Shown piece by piece: positions 1-6,073 of a stretch of DNA of 10,362 nucleotides. Positions within the stretch are counted from its first letter, which is position 1. Each line of letters starts with the position of its first letter. Made by a program: the position numbers and the translations under genes. Source of the DNA: an uncultured Clostridia bacterium (GTDB lineage Bacteria > Bacillota > Clostridia > TANB77 > CAG-508); NCBI GenBank assembly GCA_948560265.1, contig CAOXTD010000024.1, positions 1-10,362 of the forward strand, written 5' to 3'. The notes below the pieces were generated by a model. It did not search any database. It was not told where the DNA came from and saw nothing but the letters and a program-made list of their open reading frames with translations.

Positions 1-3000
1 AAGCCACCACCAGTCCGTACTGCCTGAGGCACTTGGTCTCTTCTGACGTCCTGTGCTCGAACTGTTCCATGCGTCTGTTACTCCTTGGTAATATTTGTAC
101 TGTGGGCCTTCACTTGTGATTGCATATGCGTAATATCCGCTTTGATATCCGCTACTTACTACCTCACTTGCTGCTAATAACCATAAGTAATCATTACATG
201 TTGTTACGCTACTTGCGCTATTATATGTTGCAATGTACTTCTTCTTTACTTGTTTGATATAGCTCTTATTATTTAAGTTTGCTCCTAAGCCTCCTATTGC
301 TCCACTTTGGGCTGCTGCATTTGTTGTGTATCCGTTTAAATCTTTTCTCATCTGTGTATTTGCCCAGCCTCCGCTGTTTGTGCTGCTTCCATTCATACTC
401 TTGTATGTTGTTCCTGTCATAAAGTCTAAGAATTCGAATGAGATACTTGCCTTTGTGTGGTTTCCTCCGTACACTGCTTTATTGACTAAGTCATCATGTT
501 TAAATCCTAGCACTCTTACTCTTACATTTGTTCCACTGTATTGTACTGTTGCTATATCTCCTACTCCTAGTTTTAAGTTTGTTCCGTCTACGTTCGCTGT
601 TACTTCTGTTGTTGAACTATTTACCCCTGATGCATTTGCTATTGCTATTGCTATTTTATTCATTTGGTCCCATGTATAGTTAACAGTTCCTGCTGTATGA
701 CTTCCTGTTGATGAGTCACCTACTGTTGGTTCCGCCGTCTTTACTGTTACACTGCAGGTTGCTGACTTATTGCTTCCGTCTGATGTCTTTGCTGTAATCG
801 TTACAGTTCCTGCTTTCTTACCTGTTACTAAACCTGTACTACTTACTGTTGCTATTGTTGCATCTCCTGAACTCCATGTTACACCCTTATTAGATGCACT
901 ACTTGGTGTTACTGTTGCTGACAATTGAGTTGTCTTTCCTACATCTACATTTGCTGTTGTTGGGCTAACTGATATTCCTGTTGCTAATTGTTTTACTGTT
1001 ACTGCACTTGATACTGTTTCCCATACATTGTTTGCATTATCTGTTGTTAATACATGTAAATAATAGGTTCCTGGTGTGCTTGCACTTAAGTTGATTTGTT
1101 GTCCATTTGATGTAAATGTTCCTCCTGTATAACTGCTTGCTGTTGTTCCTATCTTTGTGCTTGTTGTGTTATATACCCATTTACAACTTGCTATTTTTAC
1201 TCCACTTTGTGCATCATTATGCGTTACTGTTGCTGTTACTGTTGCTCCAGTATTTGCACTTGTTGCTCCTAATGTGATTGTTGCATTGCTTGGCGCTGTT
1301 CCGTCTGCTATTCTTACATAAGCAGAATCTCCTGCATTTGTTCCATCCCATAGTCTTGCATAAACATTGTCCCCATGACTTAACTCTGTTACACTAGTTC
1401 CTGTTGTCCATTTGTTGGCATCTATTCCATTCTTTTGCCATTGAATCTGTAATCCTGATGTTGTACTTAATGTGATACTTGCTTTTCCTCCTGACCATGT
1501 TGGAGCACTTGCTACAATATTTCCTGTTGCTAAGTCTGATCCAGCTCCACCAACTGTTCCTGTTCCTATGCCTGTTGCTGTTCCTGATCCCTCATTTTGT
1601 GCTTTATCTTTTGTTGTTACTTTAACATCATAATTGGTGTTTTGTGTTAATCCTGTAAATGTATAGCTTGTATTAGTTCCTGTATATTTTGCTGTTCCAT
1701 AGCTACTTTCTGATGATTTTTTAATAAAGTAACTATAACTTGGACTTGTTGGCATTCCCCATTGTCCATCTGAACTCGAAGCTGATACTGTTACACTATT
1801 AGTTGTTGTTGCTCCTTTTGTTACTGTTACTGTTGGAGCTATTCCATCTGCTATTCTTACATAAGCAGAATCTCCTGCGTTTGTTCCATCATATAGTCTT
1901 GCATACACATTGTCTCCATGGTCTAAGCCTGATACTGTAACGCTCTTTGTTCCTGCTGGTACAGTCGTCCATTCACCATCAATGCCGCCTTTTTGCCATT
2001 GAATTTGTAAATCTGTTGTTGTTGTTAATGTAATACTTGCTTTTCCAGCTGACCATGTTGGGCTACTAGCTACAATGCTTCCTGTTGCTAAGTCTGATCC
2101 AGCTCCGCCAATTGTTCCTGTTCCTATGCCTGTTGCTGTTCCTGATCCCTCATTTTGTGCTTTATCTTTTGTTGTTACTTTAACATCATAATTCGTATTT
2201 TGTGTTAATCCCGTAAAAGTATAGCTTGTATTGGTTCCTGTATATTTTGCTGTTCCATAGCTACTTTCTGATGATTTTTTAATAAAGTAACTATAACTTG
2301 GGCTTGTTGGCATTCCCCATTCTGCATCTGAGCTTGAAACTGTAACTGCCACACTATTGGTTGTCGTTGTTCCTTTTGTTACTGTTACTGTTGGAGCTCC
2401 GCCATCTCTAATTTCAATTGTTGCTGAATCCTCACCATGGTTAACTCCATCTGATGATCTTACATAAACAGTGTCATTATGTTCTAAGTTTCCTATTGTT
2501 CCATTGCATGGTAGCCATGTGCCAGAAATACTGCCTACTTGATACTCCAATTTAAATCTTGCTTCTGCATCTTTTAATACTACTTGTATGCTTGCCTTTC
2601 CAGCTGACCATGTTGTTGTTCCTACCTGTTGAATAGTTCCATACCTTAGCTCTCCTGTTAATTCACTAATAACTGTTTCGCTAGTTCCTTTGCTATTTTT
2701 GACAACAACTCTAATATTGTATATTTTATTTGGTTCTAAGTTTGTAAAATCTGCTGTCAAATCTGTTGTGTTTTGTTTTCCTGCTAATTCATGATAAGTT
2801 GTCTCATCTACAGTTTTATAATAATAACTTAATTTTCCTTCTTCTAACCTTCTTACTGTTACTTGTACTGAAATACTCTCACTTGATTTCGTTACTACTT
2901 TGATTGAACCTACTTTTGGTGGTAATTTATCTCCTAGTACAACTTCCCCTATTTCAATATTACCATCTGGAGTAACAATGATTTCTACTACACCACCATC

Positions 3001-3333
3001 TTTTGTATCTACTATATATACATCATTATCTCCATCTTTTTCTGGTCCGCTGTAGTCTCCTTCGTTCTCAATAATTCCAGCATCAATCAATTTATCCCAA
3101 AAGTCATCTATATCTATATCTGGATTGGTTTGTTTTCCCATCCACCAGTCCATAACAACAAATTCTATCTTTTCTCTTATTTGTGCTGTTTGTGTCTTTT
3201 CTTTTGCTGTCACAGCTTTTTGAAATATACTATTATCACCCATAACATAGTTAATAGTAATACCTGCTAGAATAAGCAAAACTACAATTGTCACTACTAA
3301 CGCTATTAAGGTGATACCCTTATTCCTTTTCAT
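1..3333 (-). CDS. Large pilin-like surface protein with Fn3-like repeats, Big_2 and DUF6273-like domains (3' end off window)
   Basis: The frame is open from ATG at 3333 to position 1, giving 1111 residues with no stop, so the C-terminus lies outside the window. Residues 1-31 read as a type IV pilin-like export signal: a short basic start (MKRNKG), then the hydrophobic stretch ITLIALVVTIVVLLILAGIT. The usual pilin Glu+5 is replaced by Ala, as is common in clostridial relatives. Residues about 137-228 look like a fibronectin-III domain. Residues about 232-780 are repeated beta-rich modules with recurring WSAGKASI, HGDNVYARL, DSAYVRIADG and SYSYFIKKSSESSYG motifs. Residues about 783-862 form a bacterial Ig-like Big_2 domain (ISVSPTTANVDVGKTTQLSA). 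Residues about 920-1111 resemble DUF6273 (SFEFLDFMTGTTYKSMNG, DYLWLLAASEV, ending in DWWWL where the family usually continues into WLRSP). The start is supported by AAGGGGGGAG a few bases upstream and by the conserved pilin-like N-terminus. It is probably an exported adhesin or pseudopilin-type protein; its ligand is unknown. Confidence 0.88.
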   Translation of the reverse strand, partial: MKRNKGITLIALVVTIVVLLILAGITINYVMGDNSIFQKAVTAKEKTQTAQIREKIEFVVMDWWMGKQTNPDIDIDDFWDKLIDAGIIENEGDYSGPEKDGDNDVYIVDTKDGGVVEIIVTPDGNIEIGEVVLGDKLPPKVGSIKVVTKSSESISVQVTVRRLEEGKLSYYYKTVDETTYHELAGKQNTTDLTADFTNLEPNKIYNIRVVVKNSKGTSETVISELTGELRYGTIQQVGTTTWSAGKASIQVVLKDAEARFKLEYQVGSISGTWLPCNGTIGNLEHNDTVYVRSSDGVNHGEDSATIEIRDGGAPTVTVTKGTTTTNSVAVTVSSSDAEWGMPTSPSYSYFIKKSSESSYGTAKYTGTNTSYTFTGLTQNTNYDVKVTTKDKAQNEGSGTATGIGTGTIGGAGSDLATGSIVASSPTWSAGKASITLTTTTDLQIQWQKGGIDGEWTTVPAGTKSVTVSGLDHGDNVYARLYDGTNAGDSAYVRIADGIAPTVTVTKGATTTNSVTVSASSSDGQWGMPTSPSYSYFIKKSSESSYGTAKYTGTNTSYTFTGLTQNTNYDVKVTTKDKAQNEGSGTATGIGTGTVGGAGSDLATGNIVASAPTWSGGKASITLSTTSGLQIQWQKNGIDANKWTTGTSVTELSHGDNVYARLWDGTNAGDSAYVRIADGTAPSNATITLGATSANTGATVTATVTHNDAQSGVKIASCKWVYNTTSTKIGTTASSYTGGTFTSNGQQINLSASTPGTYYLHVLTTDNANNVWETVSSAVTVKQLATGISVSPTTANVDVGKTTQLSATVTPSSASNKGVTWSSGDATIATVSSTGLVTGKKAGTVTITAKTSDGSNKSATCSVTVKTAEPTVGDSSTGSHTAGTVNYTWDQMNKIAIAIANASGVNSSTTEVTANVDGTNLKLGVGDIATVQYSGTNVRVRVLGFKHDDLVNKAVYGGNHTKASISFEFLDFMTGTTYKSMNGSSTNSGGWANTQMRKDLNGYTTNAAAQSGAIGGLGANLNNKSYIKQVKKKYIATYNSASSVTTCNDYLWLLAASEVVSSGYQSGYYAYAITSEGPQYKYYQGVTDAWNSSSTGRQKRPSASGSTDWWWL
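1523..1763 (-). repeat. Intragenic long repeat, copy 2 (in coding order) of the surface protein gene
   Basis: This 241-bp segment matches 2081-2321 with only about eight differences by eye, at an offset of 558 bp (186 codons). It encodes the end of one Fn3-like module and the following linker, including SYSYFIKKSSESSYGT, NTNYDVKVTTKDKAQNEG and GTGTVGGAGSDLATG. The neighbouring motif VRIADG also recurs, with a period of 543 bp (181 codons), so the module length differs by five codons between copies. Confidence 0.9.
2081..2321 (-). repeat. Intragenic long repeat, copy 1 (in coding order) of the surface protein gene
   Basis: This is the partner of the repeat at 1523-1763 and is roughly 97% identical by eye. 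Most differences are single bases at codon third positions, but one changes a residue in the linker (TIGGAG here, TVGGAG in the other copy). Such long, nearly identical in-frame repeats are substrates for slippage or homologous recombination, which would change module number while keeping the frame. Confidence 0.9.
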
Positions 3334-3352
3334 ATTCTCCCCCCTTGCTATT

Positions 3353-3835
3353 TTATTTTGCTTCTATTTTGAAATCTTTTGCATTAACACTATCTTTTCC
3401 AGTAATAATAATGTTCCATTGTTTAGTTTCTCCTGCTTTTAAATTTGGTATTGTTGGGCTTAATACATCTATTGCTTGATTATTTTCATCTAATATTGTA
3501 ACCTTTACAATTTCCTCATTATGTTGTGTACTTCCTGTATTTTTTATGTCTGCTAATAATACACTTCTTCCTGCTTCATAAGTATATTGAATATTACTAA
3601 TTTCTATATTGTTATATTTTTTTGTTTTATTAAAGTCATTGCTGTTATTAATTTTTGTTCCTCCATTTACATTAGTTGTATATTTTTCTGAGTTTACATT
3701 TGCTGGTGGATTTGTAGTACTTACTTGTGCATCCTTTGTTTTATCTCCTGATTTCATTGCAAATATAACTACTACTAATACAACTAGTACTACTCCTACT
3801 AATATTAAAATTCCTTTTTTCTCATTCTTTGTCAT
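3353..3835 (-). CDS. Small membrane-anchored extracytoplasmic protein (FxLYD-like)
   Basis: The product is 160 residues. Residues about 8-27 (GILILVGVVLVVLVVVIFAM) form one N-terminal membrane anchor after a basic start. A low-complexity Ser/Thr/Asn/Lys linker follows to about residue 75. The remainder is a small beta-rich domain starting near NNIEISNIQYTYEAG, with ADIKNTGS and LKAGETKQWNI, resembling FxLYD-type accessory domains in extracytoplasmic Gram-positive proteins. I chose ATG 3835 rather than the upstream in-frame ATG at 3850 because a GGAGG Shine-Dalgarno (3844-3848) lies 8 nt before 3835 and would be inside the coding sequence of the longer form. The stop is 19 nt before the start of the large pilin-like gene, so the two are very likely co-transcribed. 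It could be a partner or chaperone of that protein at the cell surface; this role is inferred from context only. Confidence 0.8.
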   Translation of the reverse strand: MTKNEKKGILILVGVVLVVLVVVIFAMKSGDKTKDAQVSTTNPPANVNSEKYTTNVNGGTKINNSNDFNKTKKYNNIEISNIQYTYEAGRSVLLADIKNTGSTQHNEEIVKVTILDENNQAIDVLSPTIPNLKAGETKQWNIIITGKDSVNAKDFKIEAK

Positions 3836-3843
3836 TTTTTTAT

Positions 3844-3848
3844 CCTCC
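3844..3848 (-). promoter_or_regulatory. Ribosome binding site that decides the start at 3835
   Basis: GGAGG on the minus strand, with an 8-nt A-rich spacer to the ATG at 3833-3835. The alternative upstream ATG (3848-3850) overlaps this motif and has no purine-rich site of its own. Confidence 0.75.
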
Positions 3849-3887
3849 ATTTTCTATTGATTTAGGCCGTTCTCACTGCCCATTTTT

Positions 3888-3909
3888 CATATATGGCTTT
3901 CCACATATG
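3888..3909 (-). other. Hairpin in the 5' leader of the surface operon
   Basis: On the minus strand CATATGTGG pairs with CCATATATG over 9 bp (one G-U) around an AAAG loop. It sits just downstream of a GGCAAA motif and about 50 nt upstream of the GGAGG site. GGCAGTGAGAACGGCCTAAA follows it. No U-tract follows, so it is not a terminator in this direction. It may stabilise the leader or be part of a larger RNA fold. Confidence is for the structure, not for a function. Confidence 0.45.
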
Positions 3910-4083
3910 TTTGCCTTTCTTAATTCCTTTTGTAAAACCCTATCAGTAGAAAATGTTATTGCCATTTTACTATTTAGAAAAAGAAAGACTTATTTTTTTA
4001 TATGAAACTGTCAAAAAACTATTCAAAATCCCTTATTTTACACTTTTAGATAGTTTTCGACATATTTCGTATCATTTTGTCCT

Positions 4084-4209
4084 CTATCCTGTGTCAATCA
4101 CCCCAATTTCCGCACAAAAAGGACAGCCTATACATTTGCATAGCCTATCCTTAAAGTTTCTATATTTTATATATATTTTTTGCTCTATAAATAAAACTGG
4201 CTTTTTCAT
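4084..4209 (-). CDS. Candidate 41-residue cysteine-rich micro-ORF
   Basis: The ATG at 4209 is preceded by AGGAG (4218-4222) with an 8-nt spacer, and the frame runs to TAG at 4084-4086. The peptide starts MKKPVLFIEQKIYIKYRNF and continues with the cysteine-dense DRLCKCIGCPFCAEIGVIDTG (four Cys in nine residues). I do not recognise a family. The Cys spacing could suit a small metal-binding knuckle, a processed peptide, or a leader peptide. Three of the four Cys codons lie inside a terminator-like hairpin. The micro-ORF points toward the surface operon, whose first start lies about 250 nt further on. The good Shine-Dalgarno and a possible promoter support it, but its short length means that chance cannot be excluded. 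Confidence 0.42.
   Translation of the reverse strand: MKKPVLFIEQKIYIKYRNFKDRLCKCIGCPFCAEIGVIDTG
4116..4152 (-). terminator. Terminator-like hairpin on the minus strand, inside the micro-ORF
   Basis: On the minus strand AAGGATAGGCTATGC pairs with GTATAGGCTGTCCTT over 15 positions with one G-G mismatch and two G-U pairs. The loop is AAAT, and the stem runs into a five-T tract. On the plus strand the G-U pairs become A-C mismatches, so the structure favours minus-strand RNA. It could terminate or attenuate transcripts heading to the surface operon, or merely reflect the coding sequence it overlaps. Confidence 0.5.
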
Positions 4210-4258
4210 TTGCAACTCTCCTATTATCTATTCTTACGTATCACTTATTGTTGATAAT

Positions 4259-4288
4259 ATTTTAACGAAGTTGACTTCTATTTTACAA
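4259..4288 (-). promoter_or_regulatory. Possible promoter for the minus-strand micro-ORF / surface operon
   Basis: TTGTAA (-35, 4283-4288) and TAAAAT (-10, 4259-4264) are separated by 18 nt, which would place transcription start near 4252, about 43 nt before the micro-ORF ATG. Each hexamer departs from consensus in an A+T-rich region, so this is a weak call. Another isolated TTGACA at 4009-4014 (minus) lacks a good -10 at normal spacing. Confidence 0.3.
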
Positions 4289-4292
4289 AATT

Positions 4293-4367
4293 AAAACAAA
4301 TTGTTTTGCGTTTTTTGTATTTTTTTACGCTTTTTTGTCATGCGATTTTTTTCACTCTTAGCGTAAA
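4293..4367. repeat. Small inverted repeats in the A+T-rich region upstream of asnS
   Basis: AAAACAA-A-TTGTTTT is a perfect palindrome at 4293-4307. TTTACGC (4324-4330) and GCGTAAA (4361-4367) form an inverted pair around a T-rich 30-nt spacer. They lie between the divergent promoters. They could bind a regulator but may be by-products of base composition. Confidence 0.3.
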
Positions 4368-4397
4368 GCAAAATAGAAAAGTTTTGACAAATAAATA

Positions 4398-4426
4398 TTG
4401 AATTTTCTGGTATTTTTTTATATAAT
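4398..4426 (+). promoter_or_regulatory. asnS promoter
   Basis: TTGAAT (4398-4403) and a consensus TATAAT (4421-4426) are 17 nt apart, giving a start near 4433 and a leader of only about 24 nt. A TTGACA at 4384-4389 is too far (31 nt) from this -10 to be its partner. The short leader leaves no room for a T-box. Confidence 0.75.
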
Positions 4427-4444
4427 GGTGGAAAAATATATATG

Positions 4445-4449
4445 AGGAG
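4445..4449 (+). promoter_or_regulatory. Ribosome binding site that decides the asnS start
   Basis: AGGAG lies 7 nt before the ATG at 4457-4459. It would fall inside the coding sequence if the upstream in-frame ATG at 4442 were used, and that ATG has no site of its own. Confidence 0.8.
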
Positions 4450-4456
4450 TTTTTAT

Positions 4457-5854
4457 ATGGAAATTAAACATGTTTTAATAAAAGATTTATACAGAAACAC
4501 AGATTCTTATATTGGAAATACAGTCCAAATTTCTGGTTGGGTTAAAACCCTACGTGATTCTAAAAATTTCGGATTTATTGAATTAAATGACGGTAGCTTT
4601 TTCAAAAATATTCAAGTTGTTTTTGATTCTGCTCTTTCTAATTTCGAAGAAGTTCGAAAATTATCTATTAGTTCTTCTATTATCGTAACAGGACAAATTG
4701 TAAAAACTGAAAATGCAAAGCAACCATTTGAATTGAAAGCAGAGAGTATTAAAATTTTCAATCAAGCAGATTTGGATTATCCACTTCAAAAGAAAAGACA
4801 CTCTTTTGAATATTTAAGAACCATTTCACATTTACGTCCTAGAACCAATACATTTAATGCTGTATTTAGAGTTAGAAGTGTACTTTCTTTTGCTATTCAC
4901 AAATTTTTCCAAGAAAGAGGATTTGTTTACGTACACACCCCTATTATTACTGGAAGTGACTGTGAAGGAGCAGGCGAGATGTTTAGAGTTACTACCATGG
5001 ATATGGAAAAACCTGCCAAATGCGAAGATGGAAGTGTAGACTATTCTCAAGATTTCTTTGGGAAACAATCTCACCTAACAGTTAGCGGTCAATTAGATGT
5101 AGAAACTTTTGCACATGCCTTTCGTAATGTATATACTTTTGGTCCTACCTTTAGAGCTGAAAACTCTAATACAGTTAAACATGCTGCTGAATTTTGGATG
5201 ATTGAACCTGAAATTTGCTTCGCCGATTTGCAAGACGACATGAATCTAGCAGAAGATATGATTAAATATATTATTTCTTATGTATTAGAAAATGCTCCTG
5301 AAGAAATGGAATTCTTTAATCAGTTTATTGATACTAGCTTATTAGAAAGACTACATCATGTAGTTAACTCTGATTTTGGAAGAATTACTTATACAGAGGC
5401 AATTAAAGAATTAGAAAAAGTAAACGACCAATTTGAATATCCTGTTCATTGGGGTACTGACATTCAAACAGAGCATGAAAGATACTTAAGTGAAAAGCTT
5501 TTCGGAAAGCCAGTTTTTGTTACTGATTATCCAAAAGAAATTAAAGCTTTTTATATGAAACAAAATGATGATGGTAAAACAGTTGCAGCAACTGATTTGC
5601 TAGTACCTGGTATTGGAGAAATTATTGGTGGTAGTCAAAGAGAAGATGACTTTGAGAAATTAGACAAACGTTTAGAGGAACTTGGGTTAAATAAAGAAGA
5701 CTATTGGTGGTATATGGATTTAAGAAGATATGGAAGCTGTGTTCATAGCGGATTCGGTCTTGGTTTTGAAAGAATGATGATGTATTTAACTGGCATGCAA
5801 AATATTCGTGATGTACTTCCTTTCCCTAGAACACCAAATAATTGTGAATTTTAA
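4457..5854 (+). CDS. asnS: Asparaginyl-tRNA synthetase
   Basis: The product is 465 residues from the chosen ATG, the normal size for bacterial AsnRS. This cytoplasmic class IIb enzyme charges tRNA-Asn with asparagine using ATP. An N-terminal OB-fold anticodon-binding domain (about residues 15-105; VQISGWVKTLRDSKNFGFIELNDG) precedes the catalytic core. Motif 1 lies around residues 140-165 (FFQERGFVYVHTPIITGSDC). Motif 2 is at about 232-252 (FRAENSNT, then EFWMIEPE). Motif 3 is at about 432-441 (GFGLGFERMM), followed by NIRDVLPFPRTPNNCEF. The EFWMIEPE and NIRDV-PFPRTP signatures favour AsnRS over AspRS. The longer reading from 4442 is rejected because AGGAG lies between the two ATGs. The gene is monocistronic, with its own promoter and a hairpin terminator immediately after the stop. 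Confidence 0.97.
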   Translation: MEIKHVLIKDLYRNTDSYIGNTVQISGWVKTLRDSKNFGFIELNDGSFFKNIQVVFDSALSNFEEVRKLSISSSIIVTGQIVKTENAKQPFELKAESIKIFNQADLDYPLQKKRHSFEYLRTISHLRPRTNTFNAVFRVRSVLSFAIHKFFQERGFVYVHTPIITGSDCEGAGEMFRVTTMDMEKPAKCEDGSVDYSQDFFGKQSHLTVSGQLDVETFAHAFRNVYTFGPTFRAENSNTVKHAAEFWMIEPEICFADLQDDMNLAEDMIKYIISYVLENAPEEMEFFNQFIDTSLLERLHHVVNSDFGRITYTEAIKELEKVNDQFEYPVHWGTDIQTEHERYLSEKLFGKPVFVTDYPKEIKAFYMKQNDDGKTVAATDLLVPGIGEIIGGSQREDDFEKLDKRLEELGLNKEDYWWYMDLRRYGSCVHSGFGLGFERMMMYLTGMQNIRDVLPFPRTPNNCEF

Positions 5855-5914
5855 AAATGTCGTACTTGGGAACACATGTCGCACAAACTAACGCCCCTAA
5901 GTGCGACATTTTTT
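5855..5914 (+). terminator. GTCGCAC hairpin element, compact copy; asnS terminator (two-way)
   Basis: It starts directly after the asnS stop. Left arm ATGTCGTACTTGGG (5857-5870) pairs with CCCCTAAGTGCGACAT (5894-5909), and runs of A before and T after flank the stem, so it can terminate transcription in both directions. A second TGTCGCAC at 5878-5885 is an alternative partner for GTGCGACA, giving two mutually exclusive folds. A related, longer copy lies at 7047-7168 in the same orientation. Confidence 0.8.
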
Positions 5915-5941
5915 GCTTTATTTGCCAATTCGTGATATAAT
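5913..5941 (+). promoter_or_regulatory. Promoter candidate for the stalk-domain gene
   Basis: TTGCTT (5913-5918) and a consensus TATAAT (5936-5941) are separated by 17 nt. The -35 starts in the T-tract of the preceding terminator. The predicted start near 5948 gives a leader of about 125 nt, long enough to contain the palindrome and hairpin described next. Confidence 0.6.
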
Positions 5942-5959
5942 ATAGCATATATCTTTTTA

Positions 5960-5986
5960 TTAAATAATGTCATTGACATTATTTAA
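5960..5986. promoter_or_regulatory. 27-bp perfect palindrome, possible operator
   Basis: TTAAATAATGTCA (5960-5972), a single central T, then TGACATTATTTAA (5974-5986). It starts about 12 nt downstream of the predicted transcription start. That position suits a repressor operator; as RNA it would form a 12-bp stem with an AUU loop. The symmetry is exact, which is unlikely by chance at this length. The regulator is unknown. Confidence 0.6.
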
Positions 5987-5991
5987 AATTC

Positions 5992-6021
5992 CATATGAAA
6001 GGCTTTCGGGCTTTTTATATG
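5992..6021 (+). terminator. Terminator-like hairpin in the leader of the stalk-domain gene
   Basis: CATATGAAAGGC pairs with GCTTTTTATATG over 12 bp (two G-U) around TTTCGG. The T-run lies within the 3' arm rather than after it, so termination strength is uncertain. It lies between the palindrome and the ribosome binding site and could act as an attenuator. Confidence 0.4.
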
Positions 6022-6073
6022 TTTAAATATACAAGTTCCTATCCACATTTATTATTTTAGGAGGTTTTACACC

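Noticed and set aside
326..679. 117-codon plus-strand ORF inside the surface protein gene
   Set aside because: It lies opposite the DUF6273-like region, and its hydrophobic Ser/Pro-rich translation is typical of antisense to Thr/Gly/Asn-rich coding sequence.
4009..4014. TTGACA as a -35 box for the surface operon
   Set aside because: At 16-18 nt spacing the -10 would be about AAGTCT, a poor match, so no promoter is called.
3953..4294. 113-codon plus-strand ORF in the divergent intergenic region
   Set aside because: It has no Shine-Dalgarno, a T-rich low-information hydrophobic translation, and no recognisable domain. It runs antisense to the better-supported micro-ORF and is an A+T-rich chance frame.
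4210..4456. T-box riboswitch upstream of asnS
   Set aside because: No AGGGTGGNACCGCG-type core or specifier loop is present, and the promoter leaves a leader of only about 24 nt.
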